A stretch of DNA of 12,685 nucleotides from assembly GCA_023411775.1 (NCBI GenBank), contig JAEYOL010000016.1, positions 1 through 12,685 of the forward strand, given 5' to 3'. Positions 1 through 6,529 of this stretch are shown piece after piece (the first letter of the stretch is position 1; every line of letters starts with the position of its first letter). The translations under genes and the position numbers were made by a program. The notes below the pieces were generated by a model that was not told the origin of the DNA, did no database searches, and saw nothing but the letters and a program-made list of their open reading frames with translations. The DNA is from Bacteroidota bacterium. GTDB taxonomy: Bacteria > Bacteroidota > Bacteroidia > Chitinophagales > Chitinophagaceae.

Positions 1-7
1 TCTATAC

Positions 8-98
8 CCTTCGTGACCTTCGTGCTATCCTTTGTGTACTCCGTGACCATTGGTTTTTGGACACGGAGTACACGGTGAAGACACGAAGGGCACGGAGG
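8..98. repeat. Inverted array of ~9-bp CTTCGTG-type units, copy 1
   Basis: The left half (8 to about 48) is built of units such as CCTTCGTGA and CTCCGTGAC. The right half (about 60-98) holds their complements, such as GGACACGGA and GGGCACGGA, so the whole could fold into an imperfect long hairpin with a loop around 'attggttttt'. The unit period is mostly 9 bp with a few longer steps. A second array of the same family lies at 971-1065 on the other side of the neighbouring gene. No protein-coding potential is evident. The repeat structure is seen directly; any function is unknown. Confidence 0.75.
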
Positions 99-132
99 AT
101 TTTCTATCTTTTCCAAGACATTTCAAATTCCG

Positions 133-771
133 CTAAACCTTAATCCACCCGCACGGCGCCGGTGCCTTTGCGTGCGAGGCTTTCATCTTATCTTCTGCAA
201 ATTCACCTTCGATCTGGACGGTGTAGTTGAACCGGTCGGTAGGGAAGCCTTTATGAACAAGGTGAATGGTGGTGAATTTTTCTTCCATATCTGCCAGCAC
301 AAATCTTGCTTCCTGGCCGATCGTGTCTTTGCCTTTGCCGATCTCTTTTTCTTTTTTGTTGAATTGTTCGCCACTGCTGTACTTGGCACAAACGGCGATT
401 TCTGCTCCGGCACGACCATCGGTTTTTTTGATGGTGATGATCACCTTGTCAAATGGTGATGGCGCGATGGTGAAGGTTCTTTCGGTAGCGATCAGTGAAC
501 CGGTGGCGCGTTTGGTGGGGATCAGGAGTTCCCGTTCGCCAATCTCCCAGGTACTGTCGTTGGAAATTTTGCCATAAGACTTGAGCAGGTTTGTTTGAAG
601 GTCAAACGCGGTGTCAACGAGTTTTTTTATTTCACGTTCGGCACCGGTTTTCCCGGGGATGATGATGTCGACATAGGTTTTTGCCGCCTGTTTGCGGAAT
701 TCCTGGTATTGATCCAGGAAATCTCCGGCGACTTTGATCAGTTTCGAGGTTACGCTTTGACAACTTGCCAT
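133..771 (-). CDS. Hypothetical protein, 212 residues, unrecognised
   Basis: I do not recognise this protein family. The frame is open from an ATG (CAT at 769-771) to a TAG stop. There is no signal peptide or membrane segment, so it is probably cytoplasmic. The first ~75 residues look helical and charged (SKLIKVAGDFLDQYQEFRKQ, then KKLVDTAFDLQTNLLKSYGK). The remainder alternates polar and hydrophobic residues like a beta-rich domain (FDKVIITIKKTDGRAGAEIA; FNYTVQIEGEFAEDKM) and ends CGWIKV. Codon use is similar to the neighbours and the sequence is not low-complexity, so it looks like a real gene rather than a shadow frame. It is monocistronic and transcribed toward the left edge. It is flanked on both sides by the same 9-bp-unit array family. 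A TACCC-N4-GGGTA site about 85 nt upstream matches one ahead of the nearby sensor kinase, suggesting control by that two-component system (inference). Confidence 0.75.
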   Translation of the reverse strand: MASCQSVTSKLIKVAGDFLDQYQEFRKQAAKTYVDIIIPGKTGAEREIKKLVDTAFDLQTNLLKSYGKISNDSTWEIGERELLIPTKRATGSLIATERTFTIAPSPFDKVIITIKKTDGRAGAEIAVCAKYSSGEQFNKKEKEIGKGKDTIGQEARFVLADMEEKFTTIHLVHKGFPTDRFNYTVQIEGEFAEDKMKASHAKAPAPCGWIKV

Positions 772-788
772 AATGGATAGGTTTTAAT

Positions 789-802
789 GCCTGCGGGCAG
801 GC
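789..802. repeat. Perfect 14-bp palindrome upstream of the unknown gene
   Basis: GCCTGC-GG-GCAGGC is a perfect 6-bp inverted repeat with a 2-bp centre, 18 nt upstream of the ATG at 771. It would sit in the 5' leader of the minus-strand mRNA. It could be a small mRNA hairpin or one of the short dispersed palindromes of the genome; nothing decides between these. Confidence 0.5.
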
Positions 803-854
803 GATGAAGAATAGTTTTCATATCAAATTTCCATGATGGAGTAGGGGATTCATT

Positions 855-871
855 TACCCTTTGGGGTAGTT
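855..871 (-). promoter_or_regulatory. Inverted-repeat operator candidate (TACCC-N4-GGGTA)
   Basis: TACCC (855-859), TTTG, GGGTA (864-868), followed on the plus strand by GTT. Read on the minus strand it is AACTACCC-N4-GGGTA, about 85 nt upstream of the unknown gene's ATG. The same pattern, AACTACCC-N4-GGGT, occurs upstream of the histidine kinase at 3721-3737. Known NarL-type regulators bind heptamers of the form TACYYMT, and the half-site here is similar. Assignment to the regulator at 1123-1746 is inference. Confidence 0.4.
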
Positions 872-970
872 CTTGGAGGGATTGGTAATTATTTATCAAT
901 TAGGAATTAGGGGGCTGAGATGTTAATTTTTGGTGGTTTGGTTGGGCTTTTTTTTTCTTTGGCGGGAGGG

Positions 971-1065
971 GGGACACGGAGGACACAGAGTATTGCACGA
1001 AAGGCACGAAGAATATTTATTAAAAACTCCGTGATCTCCGTGTCTTCCCCGTGCCCTTTGTGACC
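971..1065. repeat. Inverted array of ~9-bp CTTCGTG-type units, copy 2
   Basis: The left part has units of the type GGACACGGA and GGCACGAAG. After an AT-rich centre (about 1012-1026) the right part has CTCCGTGAT, CTCCGTGTC and CCTTTGTGACC. It is the same family as the array at 8-98, with the halves in the opposite order. It lies between the stop of the response regulator (1123) and the start of the unknown gene (771), next to a nine-base T run at about 949-957. The rest of this ~350-nt gap holds only the palindrome at 789-802 and the operator candidate at 855-871. Confidence 0.75.
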
Positions 1066-1122
1066 AATAATTACAGAGATAGAAGACACTACGTATGGTG
1101 GAGAGTAAGCTGTAACAGCAGA

Positions 1123-1746
1123 TCATTTGGTCATTAGTGCGCGGAGGCGGGCGATGGCGGTGGTGCGGGTGGCGGCGTCGAGTTTGAGATAGGCACTGTT
1201 TATATGTTTTTTGACGGTGTTGACGGAAACGAATAATTCCTCTGCTATCTGCTGGTTGGTTTTGCCATTGTAGATCAGTTGCAGGACTTCGAATTCACGT
1301 TCCGATACAGGACTTAGCAAATGCCGGTTGATTTTTTCCAACAAAGGCGCTGGCAGATCCTGGTTATGCGTCTGTGCGAAATTGTAAATGGCGATCTCGA
1401 GCGTAGCGAGCAGGGTGTTTTCATTAAAGGGTTTAACGATATATCCCCAGGGCTTTACTTTTTTTGCTTTCTCGATCGTTTCGCGGTCGGCATAGGAGGT
1501 GAGAAAAATAAATGGTACCGGGTATTGCGTGTTGATCAGTTGCGCCAGCTCGATCCCGTTCATTTCACTTTCGAGGTTGATATCAAGTATGACCGCATCG
1601 GGGGCTCCATTTTCCAAAAACATTTTTGCGTCTTCATCATCATAAGCGATACCGCATACACTGAAACTGCTGTTGTTGAGATAGCAGGCAATGTTCTCGG
1701 CGATCACCGGTTCATCTTCTACGATCAAAATCCTGAGTTCGTTCAT
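1123..1746 (-). CDS. Response regulator, REC + LuxR-type HTH (NarL family)
   Basis: A 207-residue two-component response regulator. The receiver domain (about 3-120) has the acidic pair E10/D11, the phospho-acceptor D55 in VILDINL, T83, the switch aromatic Y102, and K105 in the IVKPF motif. The C-terminal LuxR-type helix-turn-helix (about 146-204) shows SEREFEVLQLIYNGKTNQQI and SVNTVKKH, the recognition-helix region. The linker is short. It is expected to bind DNA as a dimer when phosphorylated. It starts at an ATG 12 nt after the stop of the upstream histidine kinase, so the two are almost certainly co-transcribed and are cognate partners. The input signal and regulon are not visible, but the inverted repeat ahead of the operon suggests autoregulation. 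All catalytic residues are intact. Confidence 0.93.
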   Translation of the reverse strand: MNELRILIVEDEPVIAENIACYLNNSSFSVCGIAYDDEDAKMFLENGAPDAVILDINLESEMNGIELAQLINTQYPVPFIFLTSYADRETIEKAKKVKPWGYIVKPFNENTLLATLEIAIYNFAQTHNQDLPAPLLEKINRHLLSPVSEREFEVLQLIYNGKTNQQIAEELFVSVNTVKKHINSAYLKLDAATRTTAIARLRALMTK

Positions 1747-1758
1747 ATAGATTTATAT

Positions 1759-3660
1759 TCAAACTGCCGGGCTGAACTTGCGGATATGCAGGATCACGCA
1801 GGCGCCGTTATCATTAAATACTTCGAGCCGGGCTTTTAGCTTTTGCGCAAAAGCCCTGATCAGTTTGTAGCCAAATGAATTGGCCTGGTACACATTCATG
1901 CCTTTTGGAAAACCATCACCACTGTCTTTTACTTTTAGGAACAACTCGTCTTCTATTTTTTTCATCGTGATATGCAAAGTGCCTGATTCTTTATGTTGAA
2001 AGGCGTACTTGAGGGTATTACTGATCAGTTCATTCAACACCAGGCCGATCGGTATCACAAAATCCACATCCAGCAGGATGGGATCGATCTCGGTCTCCAA
2101 TGAAATTTTATTTTCCCGCACATTATACGACGCAAACAGGCTTTGCACCAGTTTGCTGATATAGTCGGGCATTTCGATGCCACGAATATTCCCTTCGCTG
2201 TAAAGATTCTGGTGGATCAGCGCCATGCTGTACACGCGGTTGCGGCTTTCTCGAATGGCCTGCGATGCCTCGCTGTCGTCGATGGTCAGGGAATGAAGAT
2301 CGAGCAGGCTGGAGATCACCTGCAGGTTGTTTTTTACACGGTGATGGATCTCCTTCATCAGGGTCTGCATTTCATCTGCCTGCCTGGCGACGATCGCGCC
2401 GCGTGCTTTTTGTTTTTGGAAAAAATATAAAACCGCGAGGCTGGCAATCAATAGTAACACCACCAGCCCTGTGAGCAGCCAGCGTGTTCTTTTTTCCTTA
2501 GAAAGTCGCGAAGCGGCGAGTTGGTTTTCGGTATTCAGCTGCGCAAGGTCGCGGTCCTTCTGCGCCGACTGGTATTTTGCTTCCATGGCGAGTAAGGTCT
2601 CGCGTTGCTGCAGGCTGATCATACTGTCCTTTAAGGCAAACATCCTATCGGCTATCTCCAGCGCCCTGCCGGTTTTTCCATTGGCCTTTAGTAGCCGATA
2701 AAGAGTTTTGGCATGAACATACTGGTTGGTGATATCCATCTGCGGGTTCACCAGTTTTTCATTTTCTTCGGCGTATGCCAGGGCACGGGCCAGTTGTTTT
2801 TCCTGTTCATAGAAATCAATGAGATAAAGATTTGCGTGAGCGGTCTGCGAGGCGTTGCCGTTTTTTACAAATTCTTCCTTTACTTTTTTCATAAAGGAGA
2901 TCTTCTCATCAAAGGATTTTTTCTTCCAGTCCACAAACAACATGCGATGGGTGGGATCTTTCCAGTCTTTTTTCCCCGACTGTACAAATTTCTGCTGCTC
3001 GTCGACCAGGTAGGCAAAACGTTCAGGTTTGCCCCAGGCATAATAAAAATTGGCGAACTCGTATAGCATGATGCCATGATCGCTCCGTATTCCCCCAGCG
3101 TTAGTGATCTCGTAGGCCTTGTTAAAATATTTTTCCGCTTCCGTATAATTTTCCGCGCGATAGAGCAGGTTGCCAAGCTGGGAATAAACGATCCAGTTCT
3201 GGTAAGGATTTTCTTTTTCATTCATAGCTTCTGCCTGGTGAAAAAAATAAATCGCAGAATCTGGTTTGTGAAGTCTTTCATAAGCCATGCCCCAGAGCAG
3301 CCAGTATTTCTCGCGGAGTTTGTAGGATAGATCTTGCGGGTAATAGCCATCGGTTTTGCTGAGCCAGGGCAATGCTTTGGCCGCCGCATTGTCGAGTATA
3401 AAGGAATTGGCGATCGAAAGCTGTAGATAGCCGATCAGTTCAGCGTCACCGGTTTTTTCGGCGTAGGGCAGCGCTTTTTCAAATCGGAGGGCGGCGCTGT
3501 CATATTTGCCGTTATAAAAAACCTGGAGGGCGAAATGTTTGAGGGTATCTGCTTTTTGCCGGTCGGTTTGCAGGCTGTTGACGATCCCGTCAACCGGTTG
3601 TGCCAGTATGATTGTCGAAGGGATCAGGAGCAATAAGCAATATAGGAAAAGGTATTTCAT
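1759..3660 (-). CDS. Sensor histidine kinase with TPR sensor region (HisKA_2 type)
   Basis: A 633-residue membrane histidine kinase. A signal peptide (1-20, ending IILA) precedes a periplasmic helical-repeat region of TPR type (about 35-340; for example GNLLYRAENYTEAEKYFNKA). A predicted coiled coil (about 345-392) leads to one membrane helix (394-414, WLLTGLVVLLLIASLAVLYFF). The cytoplasmic kinase core has the HisKA_2 motif EIHHRVKNNLQ; H440, just before RVKN, is the likely phosphorylated histidine. The N box is N543-ELISN. The G1 box is DSGDGFP (near 581), and SFGYKLI stands in for the usual G2 motif. It is the first gene of an operon with the response regulator 12 nt downstream. TPR sensor kinases of this layout are common in Bacteroidota; the ligand is unknown. 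The start follows directly from the signal peptide. A TACCC/GGGT inverted repeat lies about 60-75 nt upstream. Confidence 0.92.
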   Translation of the reverse strand: MKYLFLYCLLLLIPSTIILAQPVDGIVNSLQTDRQKADTLKHFALQVFYNGKYDSAALRFEKALPYAEKTGDAELIGYLQLSIANSFILDNAAAKALPWLSKTDGYYPQDLSYKLREKYWLLWGMAYERLHKPDSAIYFFHQAEAMNEKENPYQNWIVYSQLGNLLYRAENYTEAEKYFNKAYEITNAGGIRSDHGIMLYEFANFYYAWGKPERFAYLVDEQQKFVQSGKKDWKDPTHRMLFVDWKKKSFDEKISFMKKVKEEFVKNGNASQTAHANLYLIDFYEQEKQLARALAYAEENEKLVNPQMDITNQYVHAKTLYRLLKANGKTGRALEIADRMFALKDSMISLQQRETLLAMEAKYQSAQKDRDLAQLNTENQLAASRLSKEKRTRWLLTGLVVLLLIASLAVLYFFQKQKARGAIVARQADEMQTLMKEIHHRVKNNLQVISSLLDLHSLTIDDSEASQAIRESRNRVYSMALIHQNLYSEGNIRGIEMPDYISKLVQSLFASYNVRENKISLETEIDPILLDVDFVIPIGLVLNELISNTLKYAFQHKESGTLHITMKKIEDELFLKVKDSGDGFPKGMNVYQANSFGYKLIRAFAQKLKARLEVFNDNGACVILHIRKFSPAV

Positions 3661-3720
3661 GCTTGCAGCCGATATGTTTGATGGGATCCTTAAAGTTCGG
3701 TAATGTATTTTTTATACGAT

Positions 3721-3737
3721 CACCCATAAGGGTAGTT
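3721..3737 (-). promoter_or_regulatory. Inverted-repeat operator candidate upstream of the kinase operon
   Basis: CACCC-ATAA-GGGTAGTT on the plus strand, that is AACTACCC-N4-GGGTG on the minus strand, 61 nt upstream of the kinase ATG. It shares the arms and the AACT flank with the site at 855-871 but has a different 4-bp centre. The match of two sites at similar distances from two minus-strand genes is what makes it notable. The bound protein is inferred to be the operon's own response regulator. Confidence 0.4.
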
Positions 3738-3828
3738 TTGATAGTATGGGGTGGGGATTGTGGTGGTATACATTGTAATTAACTGGGGTAATTAAACGCC
3801 ACCCCTGCGGGGTTGGTACGATTGCAGC

Positions 3829-3853
3829 GGTCAGACGGGGACGTCAGACCTGG
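3829..3853. repeat. 25-bp dispersed repeat, copy 1 (GGTCAGACG hairpin)
   Basis: GGTCAGACG-GGGAC-GTCAGACC-TGG: the two arms are nearly complementary (one mismatch), so the unit can form a small hairpin. A copy differing at one base lies at 3955-3979. Just upstream, ACCCC-TGC-GGGGT (3801-3813) is a separate perfect 5-bp inverted repeat. All sit in the gap between the kinase start (3660) and the small membrane-protein gene (4027). Confidence 0.7.
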
Positions 3854-3954
3854 ATTCGTTCGTGCTATTGTAGTCTTTTAAATCTTTTAGATGAACTACA
3901 TGCTCGGAGTCGATTCATCATGTAAATCGTGGTTTAATTTTCTTTTGGTGCAAC

Positions 3955-3979
3955 GGTCAGACGGGGGCGTCAGACCTGG
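3955..3979. repeat. 25-bp dispersed repeat, copy 2
   Basis: Same element as 3829-3853 in the same orientation, 24 of 25 bases identical (A to G in the loop). It lies 47 nt upstream of the ATG at 4027, so it may fall in or next to the promoter or leader of that gene. It is a mobile or dispersed intergenic repeat by structure; function unknown. Confidence 0.7.
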
Positions 3980-4026
3980 TTTCATCGTTTTTGCCGAATT
4001 TTGCATAAGATTAAAAAGAATATCAG

Positions 4027-4191
4027 ATGGGAGTTTGGTCGCAAATAGCGGAATATTTATACCTCAGGAAAAAAGATCCCAACCGCCCCAAAAGCAAATG
4101 GGTGGGTTATATGCATGGCATCAACCGGATCAGCATTTTTATTTTCCTGATCTGCCTGATCATCCTGGCTATTAAACTGATCTGGGGCTAA
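4027..4191 (+). CDS. DUF6728 family small membrane protein (54 residues)
   Basis: A short complete frame from ATG 4027 to TAA. It begins MGVWSQIAEYLYLRKKDPN and has the MHGINRISIF signature followed by one hydrophobic helix (about 35-52, ending AIKLIWG). This matches my recollection of the DUF6728 family of Bacteroidota: a short amphipathic start, a basic KKDPN stretch, then MHGINRIS and one membrane helix. Function is unknown. The basic loop before the helix predicts an inside N-terminus. An overlapping frame starting at 3891 is a poorer candidate. The stop lies 3 nt from the stop of the convergent thioredoxin gene, with no convincing terminator between them. Confidence 0.8.
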   Translation: MGVWSQIAEYLYLRKKDPNRPKSKWVGYMHGINRISIFIFLICLIILAIKLIWG

Positions 4192-4194
4192 GGC

Positions 4195-4491
4195 TCAACT
4201 ATTTTGAAGGAGCCGGTTGACGAGGCTGTTTTTATCAATAATGCCTGAGTGCCGCCACACGATATTCCCATTCCGGAAAATTATAAATGTAGGCACGGCC
4301 TGGATGCCATAAGCCTCGGCGGCCTGGGTACTTTTATCAATATCTACCTTTACCACCCGGGCCTGGCCCTGCGTGGCGCGGGCTACTTCCTGGATCACCG
4401 GGCTCATAGTCTTGCAGGGTCCACACCAGTCGGCATAAAAATCCACTAATACGGGCTTGTCGGAGTTGATCAGGTCGCTGAATGTTTCCAT
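4195..4491 (-). CDS. trxA: Thioredoxin
   Basis: A 98-residue cytoplasmic thioredoxin that reduces protein disulfides using electrons from thioredoxin reductase. The active site WCGPC (22-26) follows VDFYAD, the cis-proline is P67 in AVPTF, and the C-terminal FRNGNIVWRHSG strand pair is present. Length is close to the usual 105-110. I chose ATG 4491 because the fold begins right there (METFSDLINSDKPVLVDFYA). The frame stays open upstream to an ATG at 4680, but that extension is unlike any thioredoxin N-terminus and is not a signal peptide. Assigning the trxA symbol is reasonable, but genomes of this group carry several thioredoxins, so it could be a paralogue. Confidence 0.88.
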   Translation of the reverse strand: METFSDLINSDKPVLVDFYADWCGPCKTMSPVIQEVARATQGQARVVKVDIDKSTQAAEAYGIQAVPTFIIFRNGNIVWRHSGIIDKNSLVNRLLQNS

Positions 4492-4689
4492 AATTACTAA
4501 AATTAGCAGTATTGATGCCAATTTAACCCATTTCGGGTGTTCGCAGGGGGTATTGCGACCGGGGATTACCGGTTTACCCAATTCATTCCCCATTTTCAAC
4601 TGTTCATATAATAGAAATGACCATTGGCTAAATCCGCTGTTTTTTCGGGGGATTCTCTTCTTAATTTGTACCGGAATCAAAACCTAAAA

Positions 4690-4731
4690 CCTTAATCTTA
4701 ACCTTAACCTTAACCTTAACCTTAGTCTTAT
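4690..4731. repeat. Tandem 6-bp array (CCTTAA)n
   Basis: Seven consecutive 6-bp units: four exact CCTTAA and variants TCTTAA, CCTTAG and TCTTAT. It lies in the non-coding gap between thioredoxin and lpxB. It is the shortest-period member of the array types seen in this window. It is not the vertebrate telomere motif. Confidence 0.8.
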
Positions 4732-4772
4732 CTCAAGATTCTTTCTCTAAGCAGCAGTTTTTTGTGTGAACG

Positions 4773-4800
4773 GCCCTGGATTCTTCCGGGGCTTCTTTTT
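4773..4800 (+). terminator. Terminator-like hairpin without an obvious gene
   Basis: GCCCTGG (4773-4779), loop ATTCTT, CCGGGGC (4786-4792): a 7-bp stem with one G-U pair, followed by TTCTTTTT. This is a good intrinsic-terminator shape on the plus strand. The only plus-strand gene upstream ends at 4191, about 580 nt earlier, with a convergent gene between. It may end a small RNA starting in the 4600-4770 region, or be a relic. Confidence 0.45.
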
Positions 4801-4811
4801 GGCTAGCCCGG

Positions 4812-4839
4812 GTCGTTAGTCGGGAGTCAGGAGTCGCGA
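4812..4839. repeat. 7-bp-unit array (GTCnnnA), four units
   Basis: Four units in exact 7-bp register: GTCGTTA, GTCGGGA, GTCAGGA, GTCGCGA. The unit resembles the AGTC-containing heptamers inside lpxB (5624-5665) and the helicase (12619-12660), but here it is intergenic. Confidence 0.7.
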
Positions 4840-4850
4840 AGACCACAATA

Positions 4851-5036
4851 GTTTAATATTGTTGAAGGCTGTTGAAGATTGTTTTATGTTGTTTCACAAT
4901 GTTAAACTACATTCCACCACATTCAACAACCTTAAACATAAGTTGAATATTGCTGAACATTGTTGAAGATTGTTGAATGTTGTATAACCATATTAAACCA
5001 CTTTCAACAATATTCAACGACATTAAACATTTAACA
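4851..5036. repeat. 10-bp-unit GTTGAA arrays, two tandem inverted elements
   Basis: From 4851 the sequence runs in 10-bp steps (GTTTAATATT, GTTGAAGGCT, and so on), then switches to the complementary type (ATTCAACAAC) and ends near 4937. A second element of the same design, left units GTTGAATATT and right units such as TTTCAACAAT, spans about 4942-5036. Each half-array is a degenerate tandem repeat and the two halves form an inverted pair. The array ends a few bases before the lpxB stop codon (5039-5041), so lpxB transcripts would run into it and could fold there. Confidence 0.8.
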
Positions 5037-5038
5037 GG

Positions 5039-6160
5039 TTAATCGTCTCCGGAAATAAACTTAACTATGGAATTTGCGGCTTTCGCGGAGGCGCTTCCCT
5101 GCTGGCTAAGTTTGGATTTGAGCTCGGTGTAATCGCTTTTGAGTTGCGCGCGGCGTGATGCGTTGTGCAGAAGTTCGTCAAGTTCTGTTTTCAGGTTTTC
5201 GGGTGTGAGGGCATCCTGGATCAGTTCCTTTACTACCAGCCGGTCCATGATCAGGTTGACCAGTGAAATATATTTTACCTTAATTACCCTTTTAGCGATC
5301 TGGTAAGAAATAGGCGAACCTTTATAACAAACTACTTCGGGCACCCCAAATAAAGCCGTTTCCAGGGTAGCAGTGCCGGAAGTGACAATCGCCGCATCCG
5401 CCTGCATCAGCAGTTCATAGGTCTGGCCGCTTACATAAGAGACATTTTCAAACGGTCGCAGCAGTTCATCATAAAAACTTTCATCCAGCCCCGGCGCTTT
5501 GGCCACAACGAACTGATATCCGGGAAATGACCGGCTCGTTTCCAGCATCACGGGTAACTTTTTTAAAATCTCCTGCTTCCTGCTCCCCGGCAAGAGAGCA
5601 ACCACCGGCTTATCAGAAAATCTCCGCTCCTGGCTCCTGACTATTGACTGTTGACTATCGACTACATCCACCAAAGGGTGTCCCACATATTCCACTTCCC
5701 AGTTCCACTTAATTTTAAAATAATCTTTTTCGAAGGGCAGTATCACGATCATTTTGTCGATACATTCTTTCATCATCCTTACACGACCTTCTTTCCAGGC
5801 CCATACCTGGGGACTGATATAATAGATCACTTTGAGGCCTTGATTTTTGGCCCATTTGGCAATGCGCAGGTTGAAACCGGGATAGTCGATCAGGATGAGG
5901 GCGTCGGGCTGGTATTGGGTTATATCTTCCTTGCAAAATGCGAGGTTTCGGAAGATCGTGCGCAGGTTCATCAGTACCTCTGTAAAACCCATAAATGCGA
6001 GTTCACGGTAATGTTTTACCAGTTCGCCACCGGCGCCCTGCATTTTGTCGCCGCCCCAGCAGCGAACCGAGATCGCCGGGTCCAGCTTTTTCATTTCCCT
6101 GATAAGATTACTGCCATGCAGGTCACCCGATGCTTCTCCTGCGATAATATAGTATTTCAT
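5039..6160 (-). CDS. lpxB: Lipid-A-disaccharide synthase LpxB
   Basis: A 373-residue GT19 glycosyltransferase that joins UDP-2,3-diacylglucosamine and lipid X (2,3-diacylglucosamine 1-phosphate) into the lipid A disaccharide at the inner face of the cytoplasmic membrane. Motifs in order: GEASGD (8-13), DYPGFN (92-97), YISPQVWAW (114-122), GHPLVD (160-165), LLPGSRKQE (189-197) and SGTATLE (261-267). Length is normal for the family. Between GHPLVD and LLPGSRKQE, residues 166-179 are encoded by exactly six 7-bp repeat units (5624-5665), an in-frame insertion or replacement of the interdomain linker that keeps all motifs. It is the last gene after surE and a small membrane protein, 69 nt downstream of the latter; a 10-bp-unit array follows its stop. 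Confidence 0.96.
   Translation of the reverse strand: MKYYIIAGEASGDLHGSNLIREMKKLDPAISVRCWGGDKMQGAGGELVKHYRELAFMGFTEVLMNLRTIFRNLAFCKEDITQYQPDALILIDYPGFNLRIAKWAKNQGLKVIYYISPQVWAWKEGRVRMMKECIDKMIVILPFEKDYFKIKWNWEVEYVGHPLVDVVDSQQSIVRSQERRFSDKPVVALLPGSRKQEILKKLPVMLETSRSFPGYQFVVAKAPGLDESFYDELLRPFENVSYVSGQTYELLMQADAAIVTSGTATLETALFGVPEVVCYKGSPISYQIAKRVIKVKYISLVNLIMDRLVVKELIQDALTPENLKTELDELLHNASRRAQLKSDYTELKSKLSQQGSASAKAANSIVKFISGDD
5624..5665 (-). repeat. In-frame 42-nt array of six 7-bp units inside lpxB
   Basis: Read on the minus strand the units are GTAGTCG, ATAGTCA, ACAGTCA, ATAGTCA, GGAGCCA, GGAGCGG. Six sevens give 42 nt, so the frame is kept; they encode VVDSQQSIVRSQER (residues 166-179). A 15-nt stretch (5651-5665) is identical, same strand and same codon phase, to 12620-12634 in the helicase. 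The residues lie in the linker between the two Rossmann-like domains, a tolerant place. Confidence 0.8.
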
Positions 6161-6229
6161 ATTCCCGGTTCTCTTAACGCCGACGGTTTTTGGAAAAACT
6201 TAAAGTTAGTAAAGAAGTATTTGTGGGGC

Positions 6230-6529
6230 TCAGAGGTTCAATACTTTTAATAAGAGTATGGCAATACCATATATCAGCGTGATGATAAAAATTCCTTTGG
6301 CGGTATTATCGCGGTGCGAGTTGACATAGATCGTGAAAAGAACGACGTTGGCCAGCAGCGACAGTGAACCGATCGATGTGATGAGTTTGTTGTTATTAAA
6401 AAATTCATCGAGGAAAAGCCCGAAAGAACTTCCCGAATAGCGGAGGAAATAGATCACCACCAGTCCCAGCATAGGTGCAAACAACCCGAGAACGATTCCG
6501 AGCTTTAAATTGTCTTTTTTAAATATCAT
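6230..6529 (-). CDS. Small membrane protein with three predicted helices
   Basis: A 99-residue protein I cannot name. Three hydrophobic segments are visible: about 8-29 (LKLGIVLGLFAPMLGLVVIY), about 49-69 (LITSIGSLSLLANVVLFTIY) and about 78-97 (KGIFIITLIYGIAILLLKVL). Short polar links include FNNNK and NSHRDNTAK. Its ATG lies inside the end of surE (11-nt overlap, different frame), so translation is probably coupled. The lpxB start is 69 nt after its stop. Placement between surE and lpxB makes an inner-membrane role connected with envelope biogenesis possible, but nothing in the sequence shows it. Confidence 0.85.
   Translation of the reverse strand: MIFKKDNLKLGIVLGLFAPMLGLVVIYFLRYSGSSFGLFLDEFFNNNKLITSIGSLSLLANVVLFTIYVNSHRDNTAKGIFIITLIYGIAILLLKVLNL

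Noticed and set aside
1321..1839. A 172-residue plus-strand frame
   Set aside because: It is the antisense shadow of the response regulator, whose motifs are complete on the minus strand.
3891..4175. A 94-residue plus-strand frame overlapping the small membrane-protein gene
   Set aside because: Its protein has no recognisable features, runs through the 25-bp repeat, and overlaps the DUF6728 frame (4027-4191), which has a clear family signature.
4492..4680. N-terminal extension of thioredoxin to an ATG at 4680
   Set aside because: The extra 63 residues are not like any thioredoxin N-terminus or signal peptide, and the fold begins exactly at ATG 4491.
4690..4731. Telomere-like repeat of a linear replicon
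   Set aside because: The unit is CCTTAA, it is internal, short and imperfect, and it lies among other array types.
4812..5036. CRISPR array
   Set aside because: Units are 7-10 bp, degenerate and contiguous, with no 20-40 bp repeats or unique spacers, and no cas genes nearby.
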